From: Clitopilus passeckerianus
Lineage: Eukaryota > Basidiomycota > Agaricomycetes > Agaricales > Entolomataceae
Length of the DNA stretch: 64,000 bases
Assembly (NCBI GenBank): GCA_944990035.1
Contig: CALYLX010000058.1
Span: forward strand, 62,001-126,000
Direction of reading: 5' to 3'
Position numbers and translations under genes: made by a program. Of this stretch, positions 44,414 through 54,841 are shown piece after piece. Numbering within the stretch: position 1 is the first letter of the stretch; the number at the start of each line of letters is the position of its first letter. The notes below the pieces were generated by a model, which was given only the letters and a program-made list of their open reading frames with translations, was not told where the DNA came from and did no database searches.

Positions 44414-45137
44414 ACAACCAAAACGGCCGGTGTTGGGCTGCTGAAGGTGGTGCATGAGCTAGACTTAAAGTAACGTTATTAACTTTTTCTATAAACGATG
44501 CGATGTAGTACCTTAGCTATTTCACGAATACCAATCCACCCTATTGTTGTAAACATTGCGACTCGTTACATGCATTGTCCAGTAGGCTATACAAAGATTC
44601 TATACATGTCTTGAGAGGAATGTGCGTCGCTTCACTGTTGCTGTAATTTGTAGCTGTTAATCCGGCCTCCTATGCTGAGCCTGATGCCTGATGAGCGAGT
44701 GGGCGGAACTCAAAGATACTTAACAGATGAAATTTCGAACTCAGTCAGCGGCCCAGTTGCCGTTATGTTTTCAGGGCATATTCAGACTCAAATACACCTT
44801 TTAAAAGATGTGGGCATCGTGAAAAACTGTAAAAAAAAATCGAAGGGATCAATATAAACGCACTCCAAGGCCATAATAAACAACAGGGCAGGTCGTTGGC
44901 CAACGGCATGCCCCTGGCATGCCCTGCCAATACCCTGCTGTAGAGCTCCCGCCAACCTTACAGTCACAGGAGAGCCTCCACGAATTCACAAATTGTAAGG
45001 GCACGGCCCCGAGGACATCGTTGTTCAAATCATATCGGCAACTCCCTGATGCGCTTTGACCACAGTCCAAGGGATCATACTTGAACTTCTCAAAGTTCTC
45101 ATGTGGCCGACGTGGACCCTCCCACCTCATCGTTAGC
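44414..45137. other. 3' flank of VDAC and intergenic region
   Basis: About 720 bp. No supported frame on either strand. The direct repeat GGCATGCCCTGGCATGCCCTG occurs at about 44906-44926. Confidence 0.4.
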
Positions 45138-45841
45138 ATGAAACCTCGTTTTATAGCTGATGGCGATACCATTTCATACGAAGCCCACACTTGCATTGTC
45201 TTTACTGCAGATGGCTCCGGATCACAACTGATGCCTATGGTGACTCGCACTGTGGCCATGGAAGACAACTCAGCACTCGGATGCTTTGATCGCTGTGTTG
45301 ACCTTGCTGCTACTTACGGTGCTGAGGTCCGCAAAACACGTTTGAGAACCTTGGCGGCCTCGTATCTTGTGTATTACAACCTCTCTCCCAAGTTACCGGT
45401 GAATCAGACTCTGGCCCGACTGGTCAATTTCAACCCAAACAACACCCCCCGGTTGTTCTACAGAGGTGATGTGGTGGTGATGAGGGCAGATCTCAGTGGT
45501 GATCCACATGCACGATGTTTGGATGCCAGTATGGATGACATAGCTGGCGTTCAAGGTTTTCTTTTGAATGAATATGGCTCAGGAAAGCTTGAAGAGGAAC
45601 TATCTTGGGACGAATGGCAATGTCAGTAGTTGTTTCGTCAATGCTGGCACTTTCTCAAGCATTAACAGGGAAATTCTATTGTGACCGGTATTGCCAAAGT
45701 TACTGGGGTGCAAATTCTACAAAAAAAGAAGGTAATGGTTGAACCTTGCTAAGAGGATGGCTATAAACTGCTTTCTTTATAGCCGAGATGCTAGATGACA
45801 TCAACGAACTAAAGACGTTGCTCGGGTGGGTCGCAGTCTAG
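45138..45841 (+). CDS. Uncharacterised protein with half of a MYND-like zinc finger
   Basis: ATG 45138 (MKPRFIADGDTISYEAH). Exons 45138-45621, 45669-45731 and 45783-45841 join in frame to 201 residues. The body has no motif I recognise (TRLRTLAASYLVYYNLSPKLP, ARLVNFNPNN). Exon 2 encodes KFYCDRYCQSYWG, like the second half of a MYND finger (YCxxxCQxxYW), but the His and Cys that should follow are absent. The C-terminus is helical (AEMLDDINELKTLLGW). The start might lie upstream, because the frame is open to 45081. Either a degenerate MYND protein or an unrelated lineage-specific gene. Confidence 0.5.
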
Positions 45842-45904
45842 CTTACCCCAAATCATACTCATACAGATGCATATAGACATCCCCCACTTCCCCCGCGTCG
45901 ATAC

Positions 45905-46896
45905 ATGATAGGCTCCCTTTCACGTCTGGTCACCAGTATTATATCGTCGTGGATGCCTAACATTGTATCAACTGGCATCATTGGTGCTCCAAAGCTCGTG
46001 CCTGACATCGAGAGAGCGATCTTTGAGATGTGTGCCAAAAAATACCCACGAATGTGTCCCACCTTGGTGCTCGTGGCGCGACGGGTTAAATTATGGTGAG
46101 TGCACTTGGTGATTATATATGGTATGCACTGAGGCAGTTCTCGAGGGTGGATCCGATCCTTTATCAAGTCGTCAACCTTGATAGTTGCTCCAGAGAAAAA
46201 ATGTCGGATTACCGGGTGCAGCGCTTTTACTCCAACAACCTCTTGAAACCTGTTTTACTACCGGGCTTTTACGCCCTACACGTGAAAAGTCTCTTGATCC
46301 CCTCTATGTCTGGCAGCATGAGAGATGAAAAAGTTTGTGACCAAATTCTCGCCGCTTGCAGTGGTGTAGAAAACCTTGCGATCTTCACACCCACCTCCTT
46401 ACTAGAATGCCCAAATGCAGGGCGCCAGCTTCGACGACTAACGACCAGAGTGACGAGTCTCTGCGTACATGCATCAGACTACGGGAGTCTCAAAGTGTGG
46501 CCATTCGAACACCCCTGTTTTGCAAGCTTGACACATCTTCACCTCTACGATGACGATGACGATTGGCCAGACTACCGTGGGTGGGAGAATTTGCGCTCTC
46601 TCACTCATCTGGCTCTGGCCTGCTCCGGATCACCGGATACAGTTTCTATCCTTTGGGGGAAATTGCCTCGTTTATTGTATGTTGCCCTTGGGCATTATAC
46701 GACTGGGAAAGGTTGGACAACTATCAATAACGCCCCCCATATGCTGGCGGCCTGGCCGAAGCGTGTCGTCTGCCTTAGCCACCTAACCGTAGACGACTGG
46801 GACTCTGGTGCAAGAGGGGGCGAGGACATGTGGACTCTTGTTGAACGTGAGGTTGCACGTCGCTTGGCCCAGGATGAGGATGAGAATAGCAGTTAA
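45905..46896 (+). CDS. Uncharacterised F-box/LRR-like Agaricomycete protein
   Basis: Exons 45905-46095 and 46146-46896 join in frame (TGG split across the junction) to about 313 residues. The pattern PDIERAIFEMCAKKYPRMCPTLVLVARRVKLWVDPILYQVV resembles (in shorter pieces: DIERAIFEMC, LVARRVKLWV) the degenerate F-box start common in Agaricomycete proteins. Leu-rich stretches follow (LHVKSLLIP, LRSLTHLALACSG, LPRLLYVALGH) as in irregular LRRs. The end DEDENSS is acidic. If F-box-like, it would recruit substrates to an SCF ligase; that is inference and the F-box is weak. Confidence 0.55.
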
Positions 46897-47216
46897 GAAT
46901 CTTCATAAACTTCATATTGCACGACTTTTGGTAAACCTTACGCCCCTGCACTTTAGATATTGCATCCAGACAAAACACACATATATATGGGACACTCCGA
47001 GTCGTACCTTCGTTACTTGCCTTTCGTTTCGTTTTCCTCTACTATCACGATAGTCTTGTACTTGTGAACTTGTTTGCTCCCATACACACGTTGTACCACT
47101 CAATTTTCGTGTTCCCTCGTAGTGAATTTCCGAGTCGTTCGCCATACAAGCCTTTCAACTTTCTGTCAATCATTCGTTAGGTTTGACAATTGCGCGGATC
47201 GTAAAATGCGCCAAAA
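46897..47216. other. Intergenic region
   Basis: 320 bp, probably the promoter of the next small gene. Nothing specific seen. Confidence 0.4.
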
Positions 47217-47827
47217 ATGCGTACCTTTGGGTCAGACACAGATCCCTTTGACCGATGCCAAAGATGCGTCTTTGTCCGTACGTTCCCCACTACATTTAGT
47301 CAAAATGGCGTGGTCAGTCCAGTAATACATAGTCATACGAGTCAGGACTTCAACATGGAACTACGCTCTCTACTTCAAATCAGTGTACAACCGTAGGATC
47401 CCAGCTAAGGTTGTGGACTACAACTGGGATGAGGAGAGATTCTTCTGCCACACACCTGGCCAAGTAAACATCCCACTCGAGTATTACCATAGTCGAAGGA
47501 AACATCACCCACCCTTCAACTGATCCAACAGGCAGCTATAGCTGGTTCAATCCCTGGACACCTGAGGAGCTCGAGGAATACTGTGTCCACTCAGACGGTG
47601 CCTTCGATTCATTCCTTCGCATTTTGATGGGGGCTTTTAGGGAGCGATACAGAATTCGTAGATATGAGGCAACGTCCTACCAGGTTACCGATAGTTGGCT
47701 CAATCCGCTCGACCGTAGCCAAGATGCGGGGCTTTATGGACAAACAACTGACGCGAGGCGGCGGCTAGCGGACCACGATGCACACCTTGCGCAACACGAT
47801 GGATCCTCAGACCAGATTTCTTCATAG
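47217..47827 (+). CDS. Uncharacterised small protein
   Basis: Exons 47217-47281, 47346-47491 and 47532-47827 join in frame to 168 residues; introns are 64 and 40 nt. The start ATG 47217 gives MRTFGSDTDPFDRCQRCVF. Conserved-looking stretches are WNYALYFKSVYNRRIPAKVV and SYSWFNPWTPEELEEYC, with an Arg/Asp/His-rich tail. I recognise no domain. The 40-nt intron is short but within the range seen elsewhere here. The gene is supported mainly by consistent splicing across otherwise closed frames. Confidence 0.45.
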
Positions 47828-49362
47828 ACATCATCGTTCTTTTCTGAGTTGTTAAATATTACATTTGTCCGTTTTGAGGGGTATCTATGCGTCATATAAA
47901 ACTTTCTTCCATTGAGTGAAGATAGCAGATGACTGATATGTAGGATTCGGGGTCAATCTCGCCAAACTCGAAAGGTCAGGACGAAATCGGGTCCAGCTTG
48001 ACCGACCTTTCGATTCCAGTCGTCTCCAGGAAGGTCTTGTACACAACGGGCCCCTTTAGCAGTACTGGCAAGTCGTAATTTGTCCAAGAAGAAGTACATA
48101 AGGTTTAGGACTGGAATGAGCCCGTGTAGATGAATAGAAAGCAAGCAATCGATTCAGAGGTCGTTGAAATCTGGGTCCTCGTGCAGTCATGTTCCGAATG
48201 ATGTCTTTTGAAGGGAAGTAGGCGTTGCCTAATTGAAGTAAGCTATAAGCCTTTGTCAGTGTAGATATTCCGGATGAAATTGTAGCACGACGTGGTAAGT
48301 ACTTTCGGCAGCTGGAACTGGAATTATTCGTGTCCTTCAGACTCCAGCCTATGGACAAAATTGTGCCCAGTGCTAGAAACCCCAGATGTGCCCCCAACGC
48401 CTTGACTTAGATTATCCAAAAACACAGATACAATACACAGAGATTAAGAAGGACCAGGTTCCCAGTCCTCAGAAAAGGTCAATGAGAGAGTTGTGGCGAT
48501 CGTTTGCTGAGAGTCCAACACGTGGGAAAGTAGGGCCAACTTCCTTAAATCCTTGTTACTTCCCTTTGCAAACACGCAGTCCAGAAAATGGAATGTAGCT
48601 AGCAATACGCCCTCAATCGCTTTGTGGACTTTTCTACCTCTCGAAAGCCTTCGTATGACCCTTGGTATGACTGCCTGCACCGGAAAAGCCACCGTCATCT
48701 ATCATAATCCACTCGGACCCTGCCCTAGACTGCTGAGACTGCTGGCTGTCCTTTGGTGGGCGATCAAGCTAGCGGAATGTGGCCACTGTGAACGAAAGAA
48801 TAACACGCCTGTGCCTTTTTGAGCCTGAGTCAAGGTGGGATCTGTGCAGAAATTCTCCAAGACTTTCTCGGGCAAACAGATGGGTAAATCATCCAGCACT
48901 CCCTTCGAGTACTTTATCCATTCTTGCTTGAGCGCTCATGTTTTCTGTGTGGATCAGGTGAGGATATAATACCGATGAACTCTTCGATCCTCAATGAACT
49001 TTGAAACTCCGTCCGAGTTGGCTGTCACTTTTGACAGACCACTCTATCATAGAATCCACGGGAGTTGGCTAAATCCGTCTTGGAGATGTATATCATTGGA
49101 TGATCGATAGATAAAGCTCTTCTTGGGTGTCGGATAGGCCCATTCATGGAGAAAGAAGGACACGCGACCAGGCCCACCAAGGTACGTTCAATTGCCATCC
49201 CATTGAATTCTTTGGCCACATATCATGACCAAGCCTGCTTCCAAGCTAGCTGTCTAGGAAACATGAAATCACCGAAGACAACATTATCAAACTTGAACAG
49301 CACTCGCAGTCGTGGCATATAAATACGAGTGATGATAGACTGCATTCACTAACAAGTTGAAC
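47828..49362. other. Region without a convincing gene; possible decayed minus-strand gene
   Basis: Minus-strand frames at 49219-49025, 48899-48702, 48698-48444 and 48397-48056 read like fragments of one protein in different frames (for example KEFNGMAIERTLVGLVACPSF and RKLALLSHVLDSQQTIATTL), but I could not join them by introns nor name a family. It may be an eroded gene. The last 150 bp are the promoter of the beta-trefoil gene (CATATAAATACG at 49317-49328 is TATA-like). Confidence 0.35.
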
Positions 49363-51304
49363 ATGGCTTTCCCTGCACCTGATATCCTCTATCGCATCCA
49401 GAACGTGGACTTTGGCACTTACCTTGAGCTATATGATCTCGAGGAGGAGCAAGTCGTTCTGCGTTCTCTGAAGGAGACTGACCTCCAGCAGGTAGCTATT
49501 CACTGTTTTCCGTAGGACTTGACTGGCTCACCTCTACCTTGAAAGTGGGAGTTCGTCAAGGAGCCCACTGGAAACAGATATCAGATTGTGGCAGCTGCCA
49601 CTAAATCCTTGAACTATCCGCTCTACCTCTCGATTGCAAACCCCGGTAGTGACTCGACCCAGCCGCGTGCTCCGGCACCCCCAACGGCGGTCTTCAGCGC
49701 AAATAGCAGCTCCTGGAAGGTTGTCAAAGAGAGCGATGGTTCATATGCGTGAGTTTCGGTGATCTCCTTGCGTTTTCTTCCTGTGATTCAATCGCAATGT
49801 TTCCAGGCTGACCATGCCCGGATCGGACTCAGTTCATGAAGCATTCCTTAGGGTTAATGAGAATGGAGCGGTACGTCCGCGTGCTGCCAGAATTTGATGA
49901 TTGTCCATGCTAATACCCGAGTATGCTAGACTGACACTGTCGACAAGAAGATTTCGAATCGTCGAGTTCGTGCACCATCACCCTCTTCCATTGTATTTAT
50001 GCTGAGTATCCGCCTAGACGGTCAGTCGTAACATGCGATGGCAGATCGTCGAGTACTGGCCCACCGTACCCAAAGACACTTACCGGATCCGGACCTTGAA
50101 TGGTGCCGCCCTCGACATCGATGCGAATTCGACAACGTTTTCGGCCACGGCAGTAAGAAAAGACGACCGCCAAGAGGCAAGTACCAAATGTGCCTGATGT
50201 TGTATGTCGTGAATCTCATGACGGCTTCTTTTTAGTGGACCGTCGAACCTAAAGGGAACGGTAAATGTGTCATTACCAATGTCGCATCGAAGGTGTATCT
50301 TGGTTGGGAGAAAGGCAAGGACGGGTTGGCGAAAATTGCCGCCACGCAAGCTCCCATCGAGTGGGTTGTCAAGAATCTAGGAGAATACACTTACTCGTCA
50401 GTTCAACATTCTTGCTCCTTGAGACTATTACCGAATGATTGAACTCCAGAATCACGTTTGATTATGTTGTGGACCCTAAGACTACCTTGAAACTGGCCGT
50501 GAGCATTACAGACGAAGAGGTGAGTGCCCATCCTTCCGTTTCTAAGTCAGATAACTACAACGTTTGCCCTAGGTCCTGCTTAAACCAAGAAAGGTAGCGC
50601 CACCCCCTTGAATGAAAGAAGCCTTCTTCTCAACTCCCACTGTTTGCAGGTTGCTCACAACCAGATCTGGTTCTTCGAAAGCGTCGATGCATTGTCTCAA
50701 GGCGGCCCTCCTCCGTACACGTCCGGTTCACGTTATCCTGAGATAACCGAATCGTCATTTGTTCTGAAAAATATAGGGATCAATCAATATCTTGCGTTTT
50801 ACAGTGGAACACCCTGGCGTGTTTCTCCCTATACAGGCAGACAAAGTGTAAGTAGAGTAACATTCCTTCATCCACCTTGTGCTAACTTCAGAATAGGTCG
50901 GAATTAAATACACGGGTAGTGGCAACACCTTTAAGATATATTATCCCACGACCAACTGGTACATTCGCTACTCGGGCAACGCTGCCGGAGTTGTCGACGG
51001 GCCAGCCACTGCATCGGATTGGGTCCTTGAACGAGCAAACGACCCATCAGGCGGTTATTACTACTAGTGAGTTACTTCACTGGGTGGTCTTAAAGCTATA
51101 CTAAGTATGATATTATAGCATCGTTCCGTCGGCCGATAGGGCTGAGGCGCTTTCCGGAGAAACCGTAGTAGGACCAGGAGGGAACCAAGTCGTAAGCTTC
51201 TATGCATACCTGCTGAGGAAGACTCAACCTCATTTCCCTTGCAGTTCAAGGTTACCACCAAGAAAATCGGTGATTCAAAACAACAGTGGAGGTTTGAGTT
51301 ATGA
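49363..51304 (+). CDS. Beta-trefoil (ricin B-like) repeat protein, probable lectin
   Basis: ATG 49363 lies about 40 bp after a TATA-like box. At least ten short introns give a frame with three trefoil-like units. Unit 1 starts DILYRIQNVDFGTYLELYD and has QQWEFVKE and KSLNYPLYLS; unit 2 has DTYRIRTLNGAALDID, RQEWTVEPKGNGKCVI and KVYLGWEKGKDG; unit 3 has SSFVLKNIGINQYLAFYSG, NTFKIYYPTTNWYIRYSG and a final KQQWRFEL. QxW/QEW at the unit ends is the ricin-B signature. There is no signal peptide, as for cytoplasmic mushroom lectins and protease inhibitors with this fold. One intron (50177-50235) begins GCAAGT, a GC-AG intron. Sugar binding and a defence role are inference from the fold. Confidence 0.7.
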
Positions 51305-51685
51305 TCTCGGTGGAAGAAATGGATGTCCTCATTTGATCTTGGGTGTAAGGCTCACCAATGTATACTATAAAATCGTGGATATGATTTGTGTAACGAAGCA
51401 AATTTGGTTCTCCTGTATGGGCATGGAAGTTAGGCGGTACCGGACATTTAAACGCAATGCTTCAGTAGCATACAGGTCATCATCTGTATTCCAAAGCGAA
51501 ACCGAGATGCAAGGCTGAACGTCATCGAACCCGGTTTATTCGGAGGCAACACTAAGAACAGTGAGGCGCATTGTAGGCACATGTTAACGGGAACATGCTG
51601 TCCGCTGATTGAATCCAGCCATCCCCATCCTACTACCACCGAGCCGCTCACACATCTCCCACACCACAGCACGTCCACATTATAA
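51305..51685. other. Intergenic, promoter of the RNA triphosphatase gene
   Basis: 381 bp. TATAAATG at 51681-51688 overlaps the start codon, so it is not likely the TATA box. No supported frame. Confidence 0.4.
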
Positions 51686-52879
51686 ATGCCCCGAAGCATA
51701 TCTCCGCCGCCAGCTAAGCGTGCACGAACCAGCAATTCACCTTCCCAGTCACGACCTTCTGTTTCGAGCGCTGGCGCGAACGGACACATGTCCTCCGATT
51801 CCTCGTCTTCAGGCTTGCCTCCGCTTTCCCTGTCTATCCTTGGTGTCGAACCGCTCGATGAATTCATCAAGGAAATTGCAGATTTTGTGCATTATCAGAT
51901 TGCCAACAGACCCGACATTGGAGGGAGTATTGAGGTCGAAGCGAAGATTGGTGTGCTAAGGGATAAGGCTTCTGGCCAGAGGTTAGACTTGCCCGTGCTT
52001 GTTGAGAGCAGTACGTGGCCAAGAACCTTTCATTCTTCTACAAGGAACTAATGTAAGGTCTTCACCGAACAGTAATAAGACCAGACAGCGTCGACTCACG
52101 TTTTGAATCCAACATGTCAGTTGTGAGTTCTTCCAGGCCATAACCTCCTCTTGTCACCTCGTCCTCACCTTCACGGAAGAATCAACACAAGCACTTCAAC
52201 AACCTTCTCAACAACCTCAAGACCTCCTCCCACTCAACCACACCAAGTCCTCTGAACTACTCCCATCTCTATCTCGTGGACTCTTTCTACCCTGGCGAAA
52301 AGTCCAACGAGAAAATACGCGTCACTCGCGATGAAAAGTCTGGCCAAGTCATCGAGTGCATGCAGAAAATCCGCCTTGGAAGCCTGGACATCTACAGCCC
52401 AAAACGGGCAGCAGACTGGAGGGTTAGCGTGAACCTTGAAGTACCAGGTACGCGCTCCGTGTCGTAATCTTCATATAACGCGCAATGGGGTTTTAAGCCG
52501 TTCCACCCTGAATACAGTCTCGCACCCAATTGGAAGCGCGACGCACCAGCGCAGAAAGGATCGTCTGAGCTACTCTCACGAGGAGTTTGCTATCGACCTG
52601 ACTCAGGTTACCTCATCGACCTCCGGAAGCACGCAGGTACTTCAGGTTTATTCTTCTCCGCTACCACGTCTTCATAGCCTTCGCTCATAGCCTCAAATTC
52701 TCCACGAACTTGAACTGGAGTTTTCCCGACCAGAAATTCTGCTTTCAACTGCCGCCACACGAGGAGATGTCAACGTGTCCGAGCACGAACGCAGTGCATT
52801 CGACGAGCTCATTCGAGCGTTTGTGAATAATGCTCGCATCCTCGTCAGGAACTCCTTGGTGACAGAACGATGGCAGTGA
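51686..52879 (+). CDS. CET1: mRNA 5'-triphosphatase, capping enzyme beta subunit
   Basis: ATG 51686, stop TGA 52877-52879; five exons join in frame. A Ser-rich N-terminus is followed by the triphosphatase tunnel domain: LDEFIKEIADFVHYQI, IEVEAKIGVLRDK with the metal-binding ExE, RFESNMS, QHKHFNNLLNNL, HLYLVDSFYPG, KIRVTRDEKSG, MQKIRLGSLDIYSPK, WRVSVNLEVP with the second glutamate motif, RRKDRLSYSHEEFAIDLTQV, and LHELELEFSRPEIL. This is the metal-dependent fungal CET1/Pct1 family that removes the gamma-phosphate from nascent pre-mRNA, the first step of capping. Length (about 310 residues) suits a compact family member. It converges on the Rad60-like gene, 198 bp away. Confidence 0.9.
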
Positions 52880-53077
52880 ACGAGACGCCTTGCTTTGGAC
52901 GATTGGACTTTTGTATTTAGGGTTCTCGCTGGAATTCCTCTTTATGACGCATGAAATGTAATCCCATTACTATTTGTACTATGGTTCTGAATTAGAAGCA
53001 GGAACGACAAGTGGTATATGTATTCAATCAGTGTCCGAAGGAGAGACATAAGCAATATTAAGACAATGAGAAGGCAT

Positions 53078-54749
53078 TCATAAGCCGACTATCTCAACCA
53101 AGTCCCCATCCTCTAGATCAGCATCTCCAATCTCAGTATTGTTGTCCATCTTGTCACCATCAATACAAACCCTCGGGTCTTTGTCTTTCTCCTTAGTTTT
53201 ACCTCTCGCATTCTTCTTCGGCGCTGAGGTACTGGGGTTAAACACGCCGGGGTACTGGTCTTGCAACCCTGCCTTCTGCAAGAACGCCTTGACGATAGCA
53301 CCACACGTTGTCGAAGGTCGAACAGTGACGGTGATACCTTCAGTGCCATCCGACCGAATGGTGATTCTGAACGTGTCACCACCCGTTTCCGATTTGTCGT
53401 CCGCATCCTGATCACCGTATTCCAGGGGCTCGTCATCATCATCTGAGAGCTCTTGGGGGGTCGGGGTCGGGGCTTGATCCAGTGAGAAGTGACTTGATTC
53501 TTCGGTGGGGTTCTTCCGGAGGTACTCGTGCGTGGAGGTATCGCAGGCAACTGAAGAGATGTGAGAATTGTAGTAGGGGAAGCCGTAAAGAACATACCGA
53601 GCTCTGCTCTTCCCCATATGCGAAGTGCTATGGGGGTGACTGACGGATATATCTGACGGTTGTTGTAGGATACAACGAGTTCATCGGGTAAGATCTGGGC
53701 TTCCTCTGCACATGCCTCGAAGAGATCCCTGAAATTATCGTCCTGATTGCAAAGTCAATACTCAGCATATATCAGGATATAGACGATATTTCATACCCTA
53801 TTCATCTTGAACGTCCATCGTTCTTCCTTTCCAGCTTCGTTCAAGGGATGAGGTTTCCACTTGACTGTAACGATAATAGTATCCGCTCCCTCAGGAGCAG
53901 GCGAGCTCGCGGGAGGAGCTTGTGATGAAGCACGTAGTTTGGCATTCTTGACAATAGCTGCCAACTCTGGGTTCGTAAACGTGACAACCTCAACCTCTTC
54001 ATCAGATTCTATTGAGATGGGAGAATCCTCGCGTGGTTGAATATTGAGAGTTTGCCTGGTAATGTCTGTTAGTGGCAATTTAAGCGCTCTTCAGGGATTG
54101 GCACACATACTGCACGATGACTCGGGCACCTTGTAGTTGTTGGCGTGTAAGCTCAGGCGGAGGCGTCACTGAACGTGGACGAGTACAGACTCGTTTCTTT
54201 TCCGGTGCATTTCGTGTTGCCCGGGGTGTCCTTGTGTCATCCAAGATGTCAACCTCGTCGTCGTCCGTGTCTGAAGGGAGATCGGCAGAGAGAAACCTAA
54301 TAAGAAACAACATCGGAGTACCGTTAACTTTGTGCAAGCAAGTAGGATTAAATTGTGCAACCTTTCTACCCTTGCCGGATTGGACCACGAAGGGGCAGTG
54401 GTATGCTTTCGTTTATTTCGGCGAGGAGAAGGAGTTTCGTCGTCGTCGCTTCCACTCTCGACCTCAAGGACAGCAGCAGCTAAGCTCTTGTTAGCATACA
54501 ATATAATTCCAAAAATCCTTTACTACCTTTGCTCCTCTTTTCTAGTTTCTGCCAGGCATTAGCAGTTCTGTTCCTGTTCCGCATAAACATCGCGTCTTCA
54601 TCTTCTTCTACAGTCGATGTTACAGTTGCGGATGCCTTCGAGCTTGAAGCCACACCTGTCCCGCTTGTTGCTGCTGGTCCATTTGCCGCTGCTGGTCTTG
54701 CTGCAGCCCGTGGCTTCGGCCTTGGTCGTGGTCGACTTGATTCCGCCAT
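53078..54749 (-). CDS. Rad60/Esc2/NIP45-like protein with two SUMO-like domains
   Basis: ATG 54749 (MAESSRPRPRPKPRAAARPA). Exons join in frame through KRSK-AAAVLEVESGSDDDE, RFLSADLPSDTDDDEVDIL and VIVQQTLNIQPREDSPISIE. The first ubiquitin-like domain reads TIIVTVKWKPHP, RWTFKMNR, FRDLFEACAEEAQI, LVVSYNNRQIYPSVTP. The second (FRITIRSDGTEGITVTVRP, AIVKAFLQKAG, RVCIDGDKMDNNTEI, DADLEDGDLVEIVGL) is the Rad60-SLD domain at the C-terminus. Acidic Ser/Asp patches with VDIL and ISIESDEE resemble SUMO-interaction motifs. Family members act in replication-coupled repair with Ubc9 and the Smc5-6 complex. Five introns, open frames. Head-to-head with the GCFC gene. Confidence 0.85.
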
Positions 54750-54841
54750 CAGCCTTGGACGCCTAAAGCAGGTTGTTGACCGTGGGAAATCGCGTCCTTT
54801 CTCCAGGTCGTGTGTCGATCACGTGCTCTTGATCCCGAAAT
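54750..54841. promoter_or_regulatory. 92-bp bidirectional promoter region
   Basis: Only 92 bp separate the ATG of the Rad60-like gene (minus, 54749) and of the GCFC gene (plus, 54842). Both 5'-UTRs and core promoters must fit here or overlap. GATCACGTG at 54817-54825 contains a CACGTG E-box, the only clear factor-like site seen. Confidence 0.6.
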
